From NCBI GenBank assembly GCA_019418235.1, contig DYCH01000077.1:46099-105616 (forward strand): a DNA stretch of 59,518 nt, given 5' to 3'. The DNA is from Sutterella sp. Its GTDB lineage: Bacteria > Pseudomonadota > Gammaproteobacteria > Burkholderiales > Burkholderiaceae_F. The notes beneath the pieces are model-generated. The model did not search any database. It was not told the DNA's origin and saw only the letters and a program-made list of their open reading frames with translations. Shown here one piece after another: positions 46,765 through 56,005 of the stretch. The position numbers and the translations under genes were made by a program. Position 1 is the first letter of the stretch; the number at the start of each line of letters is the position of its first letter.

Positions 46765-48447
46765 ATGACCGAATTTCCTTGGCTTGCTCAGTACCCGAAG
46801 GGTATCCCCGCTACGATTGATCCCGATGGTTTTGCGAGTATCCCTGCTGTGCTCGATAAGATTGTCAACGATCGCCCCCAAACCCCGATTTTCACGAACA
46901 TGGGCGTAACGCTCACGGCACAAGAAACGTTTGATATGTCAAATGATTTGGGTGCTTACTTGCAATCGTTGCCCGGTATGCAAAAAGGCGACCGCGTTGC
47001 CATCATGATGCCCAACCTCTTGCAATACCCCGTGTCTTTATTTGGCATTTTGCGCGCTGGTTTCGTCGTTGTGAACGTCAATCCCCTTTACACCGCTCGT
47101 GAGCTTGAACACCAACTCAAGGACTCTGGTGCCAAGGCCATTATCATCATTGAAAACTTCGCTAAAACGCTCGAACGCGTCATTGATCGCACGCCCGTTA
47201 AGCATGTGATCACCACACAAGTGGGCGACCTTTTCCCGTTTGCCAAACGCTTATTGGTCAACGCTGTTATTAAGCACGTCAAAAAGATGATCCCTCAGTG
47301 GAATCTTCCCAATGCCGTCACTTTCCGTGAAGCCATGGAAAAGGGGCACGCACGAGGCTTAACGCCCGTTGAACTCAATAACGAAGATATCGCTCTTTTG
47401 CAATACACGGGTGGTACCACGGGCGTCTCCAAGGGTGCCATGCTCACGCACCGCAATGTCATTGCTAACGTCTTCCAAACGGGCCACTGGATTAGCCTTA
47501 AGTTTGAGATGTACAAAGAAGTGGCAATGACGGCTCTGCCCCTTTACCACATCTTTGCTTGCACGGCGATGCTCTCTTTCTTAAATTGGGGGGCTCGTAG
47601 CGTCTTGATCACCAATCCCCGTGACATGAAGGGTTTGGTCAAAGAATGTCAAAAGTGGAAATTCTCCATTTATACGGGCGTCAATACGCTCTATAACGCC
47701 TTATTAAATACCGAAGGCTTTAAAGACGTGGACTTTTCTCACATCAAAATGTCCGTTGCTGGTGGCACGCAAATTCAACAAGTCGTCGCCGAACGCTGGA
47801 AGAGCACCACGGGTTGCGGCATTTTGGAAGCTTACGGTTTAACGGAAACGAGCCCCGGTGTTTGCGGCAACTTAGCCAATGCACCTTGGGACGGCTCTGT
47901 GGGCTATCCGGTGCCTTCCACCGAAGTGACGATCCGTGGCGAAGGCTTTAAAGATTTGGGCGTTTGCGATGATCCGAGCCGTATTCCGGAATTCACGGGT
48001 GAAATCTGCGTGAAGGGCCCGCAAGTCATGAAGGGCTATTGGAATCGTCCTGAAGAAACCGCCGGCGTCTTCCGCGACGGTTGGTTGCGCACGGGTGACG
48101 TGGGCTTTATGGATGCCACCGGTAAGATCACGATCACGGATCGTAAGAAAGACATGATTTTGGTCTCGGGCTTTAACGTCTATCCGAACGAAGTCGAAGG
48201 CGTGATTGCCTCGATGCCCGGTGTCTTGGAATGCGGTGTTGTGGGTGTCCCTCATGAACGCTCCGGTGAAACCGTTAAGGCCGTGATTGTCTTAAAGGAT
48301 CCTTCGATCACGAAGGACGATGTCGTGAAGTATTGCCGCACGCAATTGACGGGCTACAAGATTCCGCGTCAAATCATCTTTGTTGACTCATTACCGAAGA
48401 CCGCTGTCGGTAAGATTTTGCGTCGTGAATTGAAAGACATCAAATAA
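46765..48447 (+). CDS. fadD: Long-chain fatty acid CoA ligase
   Basis: Acyl-CoA synthetase of 560 residues of the ANL superfamily. ATP loop YTGGTTGVSKGAML, adenylation motif EAYGLTETSP, hinge ITDRKKDMILVSGFNVYPNEVE and the C-terminal Lys in PKTAVGKILRREL. GGAAG lies before the ATG at 46765, four codons after an in-frame TTG. Substrate chain length inferred from FadD similarity. Confidence 0.9.
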   Translation: MTEFPWLAQYPKGIPATIDPDGFASIPAVLDKIVNDRPQTPIFTNMGVTLTAQETFDMSNDLGAYLQSLPGMQKGDRVAIMMPNLLQYPVSLFGILRAGFVVVNVNPLYTARELEHQLKDSGAKAIIIIENFAKTLERVIDRTPVKHVITTQVGDLFPFAKRLLVNAVIKHVKKMIPQWNLPNAVTFREAMEKGHARGLTPVELNNEDIALLQYTGGTTGVSKGAMLTHRNVIANVFQTGHWISLKFEMYKEVAMTALPLYHIFACTAMLSFLNWGARSVLITNPRDMKGLVKECQKWKFSIYTGVNTLYNALLNTEGFKDVDFSHIKMSVAGGTQIQQVVAERWKSTTGCGILEAYGLTETSPGVCGNLANAPWDGSVGYPVPSTEVTIRGEGFKDLGVCDDPSRIPEFTGEICVKGPQVMKGYWNRPEETAGVFRDGWLRTGDVGFMDATGKITITDRKKDMILVSGFNVYPNEVEGVIASMPGVLECGVVGVPHERSGETVKAVIVLKDPSITKDDVVKYCRTQLTGYKIPRQIIFVDSLPKTAVGKILRRELKDIK

Positions 48448-48463
48448 TTCTTGTCCTTAGTCT

Positions 48464-48497
48464 AAAAAGCCTCGAATCCAACGTTCGAGGCTTTTTT
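48464..48497 (+). terminator. Intrinsic terminator of fadD
   Basis: Stem AAAAAGCCTCGAA / TTCGAGGCTTTTT with a seven-base loop. Confidence 0.9.
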
Positions 48498-48667
48498 GCG
48501 TCTCAACTTGTACCAAAGTATTAAGTACCTTTGTGTAGGGGTAGGCAATTTTTTTGCGTTATTTCATCTTCGTACAACAAACCCCCTATGTTTTATACAA
48601 CCTTTTGTCGACCGATCTCCTAGAATGGAAAAACGCTTTTTTAAAACAAACATAAAGGTATTTGATC

Positions 48668-49999
48668 ATGTCAACATCCGATTCCGCCTGGAGTTCGCGG
48701 TTAGGCTTTATTCTTGCTTCGGCAAGCTCCGCGATTGGCTTGGGCGCCATTTGGAAGTTCCCCTACTGGGCGGGCACCAATGGCGGCGCTGCCTTCATTA
48801 TCCCGTTCTTGATTTTCACGTTCACCATTGGTGTGGTATTGGTGATGGCCGAATGTGCCATGGGCCGTGCCGGTCGTGGCTCCGCCGTTCACGCTTTGAA
48901 AAATTTAGGGGGTCCCGTTTTTGCCTTCGTCGGGGGCTTGGCGGTATTAAATGCCTACATTATTTTGACCTACTATAGCGTTATCGGCGGTTGGTGCGTC
49001 TCTTACCTCTTTGAATCCATTTTGGGCAATGTCTTGAGCAATGATGCCAAGGTCTTGACCGATCAATTCAATGGCTTAGTGACCGACGGTCCGACCAATG
49101 TCTTTTTCATGTTCCTCTTCCTCACCGCTACTTGTGGCGTTGTGGCTTTGGGCGTGGAAAAGGGCATTGAAATGATTGCCAAGTATTTGATGCCCCTTTT
49201 GTTCGTCTTGATGGTTTTGATCATCATCCGTACGATGATGATGCCTAACGCTTGGGAAGGCATGCAATTCCTCTTCTCCTTTAATTGGGAACAAGTGAGC
49301 ACTCAATCCATTTTGAATGCTATGGGCTTTACCTTCTTCTCGCTCTCACTTGGCGCCGGCATCTTGGTGACCTATGGTGCCTATTTGAGTAAGAACACGG
49401 ACATTCCGAGTTCCTCCGTTTGGGTGGCCTTTTTGTCTACGCAAGCTGCCCTTTTGGCTGGCGTGATGATTATTCCGGCTGCTTTTGCTTTCGGCATGGA
49501 CCCGGCTGCCGGTCCCGGCCTTGTCTTCATCACGATTCCGATGATCTTTGAACACATGCCCGCCGGTGCTTTCTTGGCTGTTGCTTTCTACGTCTGCTTG
49601 GGCATTGCTGCTATTACGAGCTCTGTGTCCTTGTTGGAAGTGGTTGTCGCTTACCTCATTAACGAATGGCACATGCATCGTCGCTCTGCAACGATCCTTT
49701 GCTGGGGAACGCTCTTTGTGTTTGCTAGCTTCCAAGCTTTAGGTTTCAGCACTTTTGCTGACTTTACGATTGCCGGTATGTCGTTGCTCGACTTCTCCGA
49801 CTATGTTTGCTCCAACATCTTGATGCCGTTGGGCGGTTTGAGTATCGCTGCTTTGGCCGGTTGGATTGCATGGCCCACGATGAAGGCTCAAATGGTCATG
49901 ATCAAAGATCACAACCCCCTTTACATCAGTTGGATTCGCTTGACCATTACGATTTTGGCTCCGGCCTTGGTTGCCATCGTGTTGATTTCAGGGATTTAA
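48668..49999 (+). CDS. NSS-family sodium-dependent transporter 1
   Basis: Neurotransmitter:sodium-symporter-like carrier of 443 residues with about eleven to twelve membrane helices. Helix 1 has the signature GLGAIWKFPYWAGTNGGAAF, where Na+ and substrate bind in characterised members. Substrate is probably an amino acid. It belongs to a group of four such genes here; the sequences are clearly paralogous. A TTG two codons earlier is less likely as start. Confidence 0.9.
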   Translation: MSTSDSAWSSRLGFILASASSAIGLGAIWKFPYWAGTNGGAAFIIPFLIFTFTIGVVLVMAECAMGRAGRGSAVHALKNLGGPVFAFVGGLAVLNAYIILTYYSVIGGWCVSYLFESILGNVLSNDAKVLTDQFNGLVTDGPTNVFFMFLFLTATCGVVALGVEKGIEMIAKYLMPLLFVLMVLIIIRTMMMPNAWEGMQFLFSFNWEQVSTQSILNAMGFTFFSLSLGAGILVTYGAYLSKNTDIPSSSVWVAFLSTQAALLAGVMIIPAAFAFGMDPAAGPGLVFITIPMIFEHMPAGAFLAVAFYVCLGIAAITSSVSLLEVVVAYLINEWHMHRRSATILCWGTLFVFASFQALGFSTFADFTIAGMSLLDFSDYVCSNILMPLGGLSIAALAGWIAWPTMKAQMVMIKDHNPLYISWIRLTITILAPALVAIVLISGI

Positions 50000-50031
50000 T
50001 CCAACAAACTTCGATAATCAACAGTAAAATG

Positions 50032-50072
50032 ATGCGCCTTAGTGCCTCAATAGCCTAAGGCGCATTATTATT
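50032..50072 (+). terminator. Intrinsic terminator after NSS transporter 1
   Basis: Eleven-base-pair stem ATGCGCCTTAG / CTAAGGCGCAT, 12-base loop, followed by TATTATTT. Confidence 0.85.
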
Positions 50073-50104
50073 TGAAAATAACAACATCTATAAGGGTTCT
50101 TTCT

Positions 50105-51442
50105 ATGTCTCAAAGTCGTTCTACCTGGGGCTCTAAAATCGGGTTCGTGCTCGCAAGCGCCGGCGCTTCGGTCGGCCTTGGGGCCATTTGGAAGTTCCCC
50201 TACTTGGTGGGCTCTAACGGTGGCTCAGCTTTCTTATTCCCCTTCATTTTGTTAACGCTCACCGTGGGCTTGGTTTTGCTTATTGCTGAACTGGCTTTGG
50301 GTCGCGCAGGTGCGGGCTCCATCGTTACGGGCTTTCGTAAGTTGGGTGGCAAGTCTTGGGGACGCGCAGGCTACCTCGGTGTCATCACGGGCTTTTTGGT
50401 TTTGAGTTTTTACTCAGCCATTGGCGGTTGGACCATTGCTTACTTCATTAATGCCTGTTTAGGTAACGGGCTTGTGGCCGACCAAGCACAGTTAGGCGCT
50501 CACTTTGGCCGTATTGCCGGCACGCCTGAAATGGCAATTGGCTTTCAAGCACTCTTTTTGGTGATGACCGGTTGGGTGGTGGCCTATGGCGTCAGTAGCG
50601 GCATTGAACGACTCTCCAAGGTACTCATGCCCCTGCTTTTCATTTTGATGCTTGTTTTAATCGTCCGCTCGCTATTCTTGCCGGGTGCTGAAAAAGGTTT
50701 GGCTTACCTCTTTAGTTGGAACCCCGAAGCCTTTACGGTCGACGCTTTACTGTCTGCCATGGGCTTTACGTTCTTCTCTTTGTGTTTGGGCAGTGGCTGT
50801 ATGCTCACCTATGGTAGCTACCTCGATAAAGATACCGACTTGGTTTATTCCTCCGCTTGGATTGCCGGTTTGACGATTTTGAGTTCTTTGCTCGGCGCCT
50901 TAATGGTGATGCCCTCGGTCTTTGCCTTTGGTTTAGATCCGACGGCGGGCCCCGGCTTAACCTTCGTAACGATGCCGGCCATTTTTGCGCAAATGCCCGC
51001 AGGTCACCTCTTTGCCATTGCGTTTTATGCTTGCTTACTCGTTGCGGCCATCACAAGTTCCGTCTCTATGCTTGAAATCGATGTTGCGTTCTTGCACGAT
51101 GAATGGCACTGGTCTCGTCCCAAGGCCGTTGTGGTGACGACCGCTTTATTGATGTTTGTAGGGAGTTTTAGCGCACTTTCCTTTGGCCCCTTGGCTGACG
51201 ATAAATGGATGGGACGCAACTTCTTTGATTGGGTTGACTATTTGACCTCTAACATCAGTTTGCCCATTGGCGGTTTGATGGTGGCGATTCTCTCAAGCTG
51301 GCTTGTGTGGGATAAGGTTAAACCGGCCATTTCGGGAGCCAATCACGAAATGCGTAGCGCCACTACTTACAAAGTGCTTCGCATCGGTATTGCCGTTTTT
51401 GCTCCGATCTTGGTGATTACGGTTTTGTTGACGGGCATTTAG
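50105..51442 (+). CDS. NSS-family sodium-dependent transporter 2
   Basis: Second paralogue, 445 residues, helix 1 GLGAIWKFPYLVGSNGGSAF. The start at MSQSRSTWG is aligned with the other three copies and has AAGGG upstream; an in-frame ATG 11 codons earlier is not aligned. The segment LDPTAGPGLTFVTMPAIFAQMPAG is shared with copies 3 and 4. Confidence 0.9.
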   Translation: MSQSRSTWGSKIGFVLASAGASVGLGAIWKFPYLVGSNGGSAFLFPFILLTLTVGLVLLIAELALGRAGAGSIVTGFRKLGGKSWGRAGYLGVITGFLVLSFYSAIGGWTIAYFINACLGNGLVADQAQLGAHFGRIAGTPEMAIGFQALFLVMTGWVVAYGVSSGIERLSKVLMPLLFILMLVLIVRSLFLPGAEKGLAYLFSWNPEAFTVDALLSAMGFTFFSLCLGSGCMLTYGSYLDKDTDLVYSSAWIAGLTILSSLLGALMVMPSVFAFGLDPTAGPGLTFVTMPAIFAQMPAGHLFAIAFYACLLVAAITSSVSMLEIDVAFLHDEWHWSRPKAVVVTTALLMFVGSFSALSFGPLADDKWMGRNFFDWVDYLTSNISLPIGGLMVAILSSWLVWDKVKPAISGANHEMRSATTYKVLRIGIAVFAPILVITVLLTGI

Positions 51443-51465
51443 GTACAAACCCTCGTCTCTAAGGA

Positions 51466-51506
51466 AAAGAGCTCATTGCGGTCTTCGTAATGAGCTTTTT
51501 CTTTTG
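51466..51506 (+). terminator. Intrinsic terminator after NSS transporter 2
   Basis: Stem AAAAGAGCTCATT / AATGAGCTTTTT with a loop of about 11 bases, then CTTTT. Confidence 0.85.
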
Positions 51507-51668
51507 AGTTTCATAAGCCCTTTGACTTATGAATTGACTAGAAGTTCCTCCAATGAAGGGGCAAAATTTTTCTTACGTCACCTGTTTGGGTGACCAAACC
51601 GAGAAATTGGACGACAAAGAAACCCGGTTAAGGGATGTCGGACCGAACCTACAATAAGAGGGATACAA

Positions 51669-52637
51669 ATGATTAAACAGCGATCTTTAGCCATCGCCGT
51701 CACCGCCATTTTAGGCATGACAGGCATGACGTTAACAACGGCACATGCCGCTCCGGTACCAACAACGGTCGGTTTAGTGCAATTAGTTGAACACCCGGCA
51801 TTGGATGCCGCCAATAAAGGGATTGTCGATGCGATGAAGGCACGTGGTTTAAACGTCACGTTTGACCAGCAAAACGCCCAAGCCGACCAATCCAACTTGA
51901 GTAATATTTCTCAACGTTTTGTCACCCAAAAGTATCCTCTCATTTTTGCCATTGCAACGCCTGCTGCTCAGTCCGTTGCCAATGCCACCGATAAAACGCC
52001 TATTGTGGCCACTGCCGTCACAGATTTCGCTGTTGCAAAACTCGTAAAAGACAATGCAAAACCCGGCACCAACGTCACGGGTTCCTCTGACTTAAACCCC
52101 GTGGCCGCACAGTTGGACCTTTTGATGCAATTGGTTCCTAATGCCAAAACCATCGGTACGATTTACAACTCCTCTGAAATTAACTCAGAATTCCAAATCG
52201 CCATTTTGAGAAAAGAGTTGGCTCGCTATAACTTAAAGCTTGTTGAGCTCACCGTCTCCAACATTAACGACGTACAACAAACGGCTCGTAGCATGGTGGG
52301 CAAGGTTGACGCCATTTATGTCCCGACCGATAACGTCATTGCTTCTGCCATGCCCGTTCTTGCCAAGATCACCAATCGCGCAAAGATTCCTGTGATTACC
52401 GGTGAAGAAGGTATGTGCGCCAATGGTGGTCTCGCCACCGTTGGTGTTGATTACTACAACTTGGGCAAGATTGCCGGGAACATGGGTGCGGACATCCTTG
52501 AAGGCAAGGGCCAACCGCAAACCATGCCCATCCGTTATCAAACCGAATTTAAGGCCAAAATTAACGAAAAGACGGCCAAACGCATTGGCATCAAGATCCC
52601 TGAATCTGTCACGAAATACGCTGAATTTATTAAGTAG
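51669..52637 (+). CDS. ABC transporter substrate-binding protein, ABC_sub_bind (TrpX-like) family
   Basis: Periplasmic binding protein of 322 residues. The signal peptide ends near TAHAAPV. Segments IVDAMKARGLNVTFDQQNAQADQSNLSNISQRFV and GTIYNSSEINSEFQ are characteristic of the PF04392 family, some of which bind tryptophan or other aromatic amino acids. It heads a three-gene importer. The upstream leader (51553-51657) holds a small open frame and a hairpin GTCACC / GGTGAC. Substrate inferred only by family. Confidence 0.87.
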   Translation: MIKQRSLAIAVTAILGMTGMTLTTAHAAPVPTTVGLVQLVEHPALDAANKGIVDAMKARGLNVTFDQQNAQADQSNLSNISQRFVTQKYPLIFAIATPAAQSVANATDKTPIVATAVTDFAVAKLVKDNAKPGTNVTGSSDLNPVAAQLDLLMQLVPNAKTIGTIYNSSEINSEFQIAILRKELARYNLKLVELTVSNINDVQQTARSMVGKVDAIYVPTDNVIASAMPVLAKITNRAKIPVITGEEGMCANGGLATVGVDYYNLGKIAGNMGADILEGKGQPQTMPIRYQTEFKAKINEKTAKRIGIKIPESVTKYAEFIK

Positions 52638-52712
52638 TGATATTGGATGGTCGCAATAGACTCCCCAAAGAGTCTATTGCCCACTTCGTTTTTTATTTTT
52701 GGGGATAGTTTC

Positions 52713-53582
52713 ATGATTGATATTTTGATACCCACCATCGGCCAAGGGTTGTTGTGGGCCATTTTAGCCATCGGCGTATTCATTACATTCCGCGTTTTAG
52801 ATTTAGCTGACTTGTCCGTTGAAGGGTCTTTCCCTTTGGGTGCTGCGGTGGCTGCTAGCGCATTGGTCTCGGGCTACAGCATCACGGTGGCCTTTGTTCT
52901 TGCCATGATCGCGGGCGCCCTGGCCGGTGTCGTGACGGGGATCTTAACCACTAAACTCAAAATTCCTGCCCTCTTAGCCGGGATTTTGACCATGATTGCA
53001 CTTTACTCTATCAATCTTCATGTGATGGGACGAGCCAATATAGCCCTTTTACGTGTCGATACGATTTTCTCCATCATTACCGATTGGGAGTTAACGGAAG
53101 ACATGACTTCGCTCTTAGTAGGGGCTCTCGCTGTGGGTATCGTCGGTTGCGTTGTCTATTGGTTCTTTGGCACTGAACTTGGAACCGCCATTCGTGCCAC
53201 CGGATGCAACGATCAGATGGCCCGTGCGCAAGGTGTCAATACCAATTCCATGATTGTTTTGGGGCTTTTAATCAGTAACGCTTTAGTTGCCCTTTCGGGT
53301 GCTCTTGTCGCTCAAAGTAACGGCTTTGCCGATGTGGGCATGGGTGTGGGCACCATCGTGATTGGCCTGGCTTCTGTCATCATTGGTGAAGTTCTCTTCG
53401 GTGCGAAAAGTTTTCTCAATAGCCTCATCGCTGTCATTTTGGGCTCCATCGTCTACCGTTTGGTCATTGCCATCGTTTTGCAAATGGGGATGCCGCCCAA
53501 CGATTTAAAACTTTTCACGGCGGTGTTGGTCGCCTTTGCTTTGGCACTTCCCCTCATCCGCGAGCGCTTTGCTCATCGTTAA
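52713..53582 (+). CDS. ABC transporter permease (TrpY-like)
   Basis: Membrane subunit of 289 residues with about eight to nine hydrophobic segments, branched-chain-amino-acid-permease type. GGGGATAG upstream supports ATG 52713. Contains EGSFPLGAAVAA and ATGCNDQMARAQGVNT, typical of this permease group. It works with the neighbouring binding protein and ATPase. Confidence 0.87.
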   Translation: MIDILIPTIGQGLLWAILAIGVFITFRVLDLADLSVEGSFPLGAAVAASALVSGYSITVAFVLAMIAGALAGVVTGILTTKLKIPALLAGILTMIALYSINLHVMGRANIALLRVDTIFSIITDWELTEDMTSLLVGALAVGIVGCVVYWFFGTELGTAIRATGCNDQMARAQGVNTNSMIVLGLLISNALVALSGALVAQSNGFADVGMGVGTIVIGLASVIIGEVLFGAKSFLNSLIAVILGSIVYRLVIAIVLQMGMPPNDLKLFTAVLVAFALALPLIRERFAHR

Positions 53583-53601
53583 TGACTTTTAGGACAATGC
53601 C

Positions 53602-54390
53602 ATGCTTATCGTTAAAGATGTTAAAAAGACGTTCTTTCCTGGAAGCGTCAACGAGAAAAAAGCCCTTCAAGGGGTCAACCTCACCCTCAACGACGGCGAT
53701 TTCGTCACCGTCATCGGCAGTAACGGTGCCGGTAAATCCACTTTTTTAAATTCCGTGGCCGGCGCTTTCCCGGTCGATTCTGGCACTATCACGATTGACG
53801 GCGTGGATGTGACGCGTATGCCCGAACACGTCCGTGCCCAATACATCGGTCGCGTGTTCCAAGACCCGATGCGAGGGACCGCAGCCAAAATGATGATTGA
53901 AGAAAATCTCGCCATGGCCTCTCGCCGTGGTAAGCGCCTGGGCCTTAAGTGGAGTGCTCAAACAGAAGAAACTGCACACTTTCAAGAACTTTTAAAGCTC
54001 TTGGACTTGGGGCTTGAAAATCGCATGACCGCTCGCGTCGGACTTTTGTCGGGCGGTCAACGCCAAGCTTTAACCCTTTTGATGGCAACGCTCGTTCGAC
54101 CCAAACTTTTGTTGCTTGACGAACACACCGCGGCGCTCGACCCCAAAACGGCTGAAAAGGTTTTGCAGTTAACCGATCGCTTCGTTAAAGAGCAACAACT
54201 CACTACGCTCATGATTACGCACAACATGCGTGACGCACTGCGTTTTGGCAATCGTTTGTGCATGATGCATAACGGCAGAATCATTGTTGATGTGGCCGGT
54301 CAAGAAAAAGAAAAATTGACCGTACAAGATCTTTTGGGCTTATTTGAAAAGGCCGCTGGCGAAGTAAGCGACGCCATGATTTTGGGTTAG
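53602..54390 (+). CDS. ABC transporter ATP-binding protein (TrpZ-like)
   Basis: ATPase of 262 residues. Walker A GSNGAGKST, signature LLSGGQRQALTLLMA, Walker B LLLLDEHTAALD (Glu replaced in the usual DEPT by DEHT), and switch His in MITHNMRDAL. The DEHTAALD variant is usual in this ABC subgroup. Completes the importer. Confidence 0.9.
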   Translation: MLIVKDVKKTFFPGSVNEKKALQGVNLTLNDGDFVTVIGSNGAGKSTFLNSVAGAFPVDSGTITIDGVDVTRMPEHVRAQYIGRVFQDPMRGTAAKMMIEENLAMASRRGKRLGLKWSAQTEETAHFQELLKLLDLGLENRMTARVGLLSGGQRQALTLLMATLVRPKLLLLDEHTAALDPKTAEKVLQLTDRFVKEQQLTTLMITHNMRDALRFGNRLCMMHNGRIIVDVAGQEKEKLTVQDLLGLFEKAAGEVSDAMILG

Positions 54391-54437
54391 AGCACATTTA
54401 GGGATACAATAGTTAGATTCTTTCTCAAAAAAAGCTT

Positions 54438-54480
54438 GAATAACCTTCTTGAGACTGACGGGGATCCGCACTGGTTATTC
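54438..54480 (+). repeat. Inverted repeat in the leader of NSS transporter 3
   Basis: GAATAACC (54438-54445) and GGTTATTC (54473-54480) are perfect complements around a 27-base loop. A tiny frame, ATG CTA CTA ACA ATA GGA CTC TAA, follows directly (54483-54506), ending two bases before the transporter ATG. Confidence 0.4.
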
Positions 54481-54508
54481 TCATGCTACTAACAATAGGA
54501 CTCTAACC

Positions 54509-55855
54509 ATGTCTACATCTACGATCACGCGATCCGTTTGGGGATCGCGTTTGGGCTTTATTTTAGCCAGTGCTGGCTCTGCGGTCGGCCTCGGTGCCAT
54601 CTGGAAATTCCCCTACATGGCTGGCACCAATGGCGGTTCAGCCTTTATTCTCCCCTACATCTTACTGACCATTGCCGTGGGCCTCGTTGTGATGCTCATT
54701 GAAATGTCTCTTGGCCGTGCTGCCCGTGGCGGCCCCGCTCGAGCGCTTCCTCATTTCGGAGGTAAACACTGGAGCATTGTGGGCATCATCAGCGTCTTGG
54801 CGGGCTTTCTTATCATGGCCTTTTACCAGGTCATCGGTGGCTGGTGCTTAAATTATCTTGTCGATGCGCTCATGGGGCGCGGTCTCATTAGCGATACCTC
54901 TCAACTCGGCGGTGCTTTTGATCAGTTTGTGACCAACGGCCCCAAAGTGATTGGTATGCAAATCTCGTTCCTGCTTTTGAGCGTTGCTGTCATCGCCTTT
55001 GGTGTTGAAAAGGGCATTGAACGCATCTCCAAAATTTTGATGCCGACGCTCTTTCTTTTAATGCTCTTATTGATCGTCCGTGGGTTAACGTTGCCCGGCG
55101 CTTGGGACGGTGTCAACTTCATGTTTAAGTTTGACCCTTCCGTTTTTAACGGCGATTCTCTTTTAAACGCTTTGGGCTTTGCCTTTTTCTCGCTTTCTTT
55201 AGGTTCGGGTTCCATGATGAACTATGGCTCGTACTTAAGTGACGACGTCAACCTTCCTACGTCCGTGGCTTGGATTACGTTCTTGGCTGTCATTGCGGCT
55301 ATTTTGGGTGGCTTAATGATCATGCCTGCTGTTTTTGCCTTTGGGTTAAATCCTGCTGCTGGCCCCGGTTTGACGTTCGTGACGATGCCGGCCGTTTTTG
55401 CTCAATTGCCCTTGGGACAATTCTTTGCCATCTTGTTTTATGCGTGTTTGACGGTGGCGGCTTTGACGAGCGCCATCAGCATGATTGAGATGAGTGTGCA
55501 GTTTTTGGTTGATCAATACAGATTAGCCCGTAAGCAAAGTATCCTAGTCGTAACTATCGTTTTGGCCGCAATTGGGGTAATCTGCTCATTGAGCTTCAGC
55601 ACCTTATCTGATGTGAAATTTGCGGGTAGAACATTCTTCGATTTACTCGACTACCTCACCAGTAATATTGGTATGCCGATTGGAGCGATGGGTATTGCTA
55701 TTGTGGGTGGCTACTTAGCTTGGCCCACAATGAAAGACCAATTACAAACGGTTCGCCCCATGAATACAACACTTTTGAACATCATTGCCTTCTCAATTCG
55801 ATTTATCGTGCCCTGCGTGATTGTTGTCATCGCACTCGCAGGGCTACTTGGATAA
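54509..55855 (+). CDS. NSS-family sodium-dependent transporter 3
   Basis: Third paralogue, 448 residues, helix 1 GLGAIWKFPYMAGTNGGSAF. It follows the ABC importer genes after 118 bp. AGGA eight bases upstream and alignment with the other copies support ATG 54509. Confidence 0.9.
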   Translation: MSTSTITRSVWGSRLGFILASAGSAVGLGAIWKFPYMAGTNGGSAFILPYILLTIAVGLVVMLIEMSLGRAARGGPARALPHFGGKHWSIVGIISVLAGFLIMAFYQVIGGWCLNYLVDALMGRGLISDTSQLGGAFDQFVTNGPKVIGMQISFLLLSVAVIAFGVEKGIERISKILMPTLFLLMLLLIVRGLTLPGAWDGVNFMFKFDPSVFNGDSLLNALGFAFFSLSLGSGSMMNYGSYLSDDVNLPTSVAWITFLAVIAAILGGLMIMPAVFAFGLNPAAGPGLTFVTMPAVFAQLPLGQFFAILFYACLTVAALTSAISMIEMSVQFLVDQYRLARKQSILVVTIVLAAIGVICSLSFSTLSDVKFAGRTFFDLLDYLTSNIGMPIGAMGIAIVGGYLAWPTMKDQLQTVRPMNTTLLNIIAFSIRFIVPCVIVVIALAGLLG

Positions 55856-55891
55856 GCACTTAAAAGAGCTTTCCTTCTGATGTCTTCTCTA

Positions 55892-55922
55892 GGCAGAGAA
55901 AAATGTCTTGTTTTTCTCTGCC
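55892..55922 (+). terminator. Hairpin after NSS transporter 3
   Basis: Twelve-base-pair perfect stem GGCAGAGAAAAA / TTTTTCTCTGCC. No T-run follows, so termination is uncertain, though the arm itself ends T-rich. Confidence 0.55.
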
Positions 55923-56005
55923 GACACTGTCTTTCATCATTAAAAATTTGACTGCTATTTATCAGTGTTTATGCAGTCTTTGCCCCTTAAAAGAGGTAAT
56001 TTATC

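Noticed and set aside
51540..51668. Glycine-type riboswitch before the amino-acid importer
   Set aside because: GGGGCAAA occurs by chance; the rest of the conserved glycine aptamer is missing.
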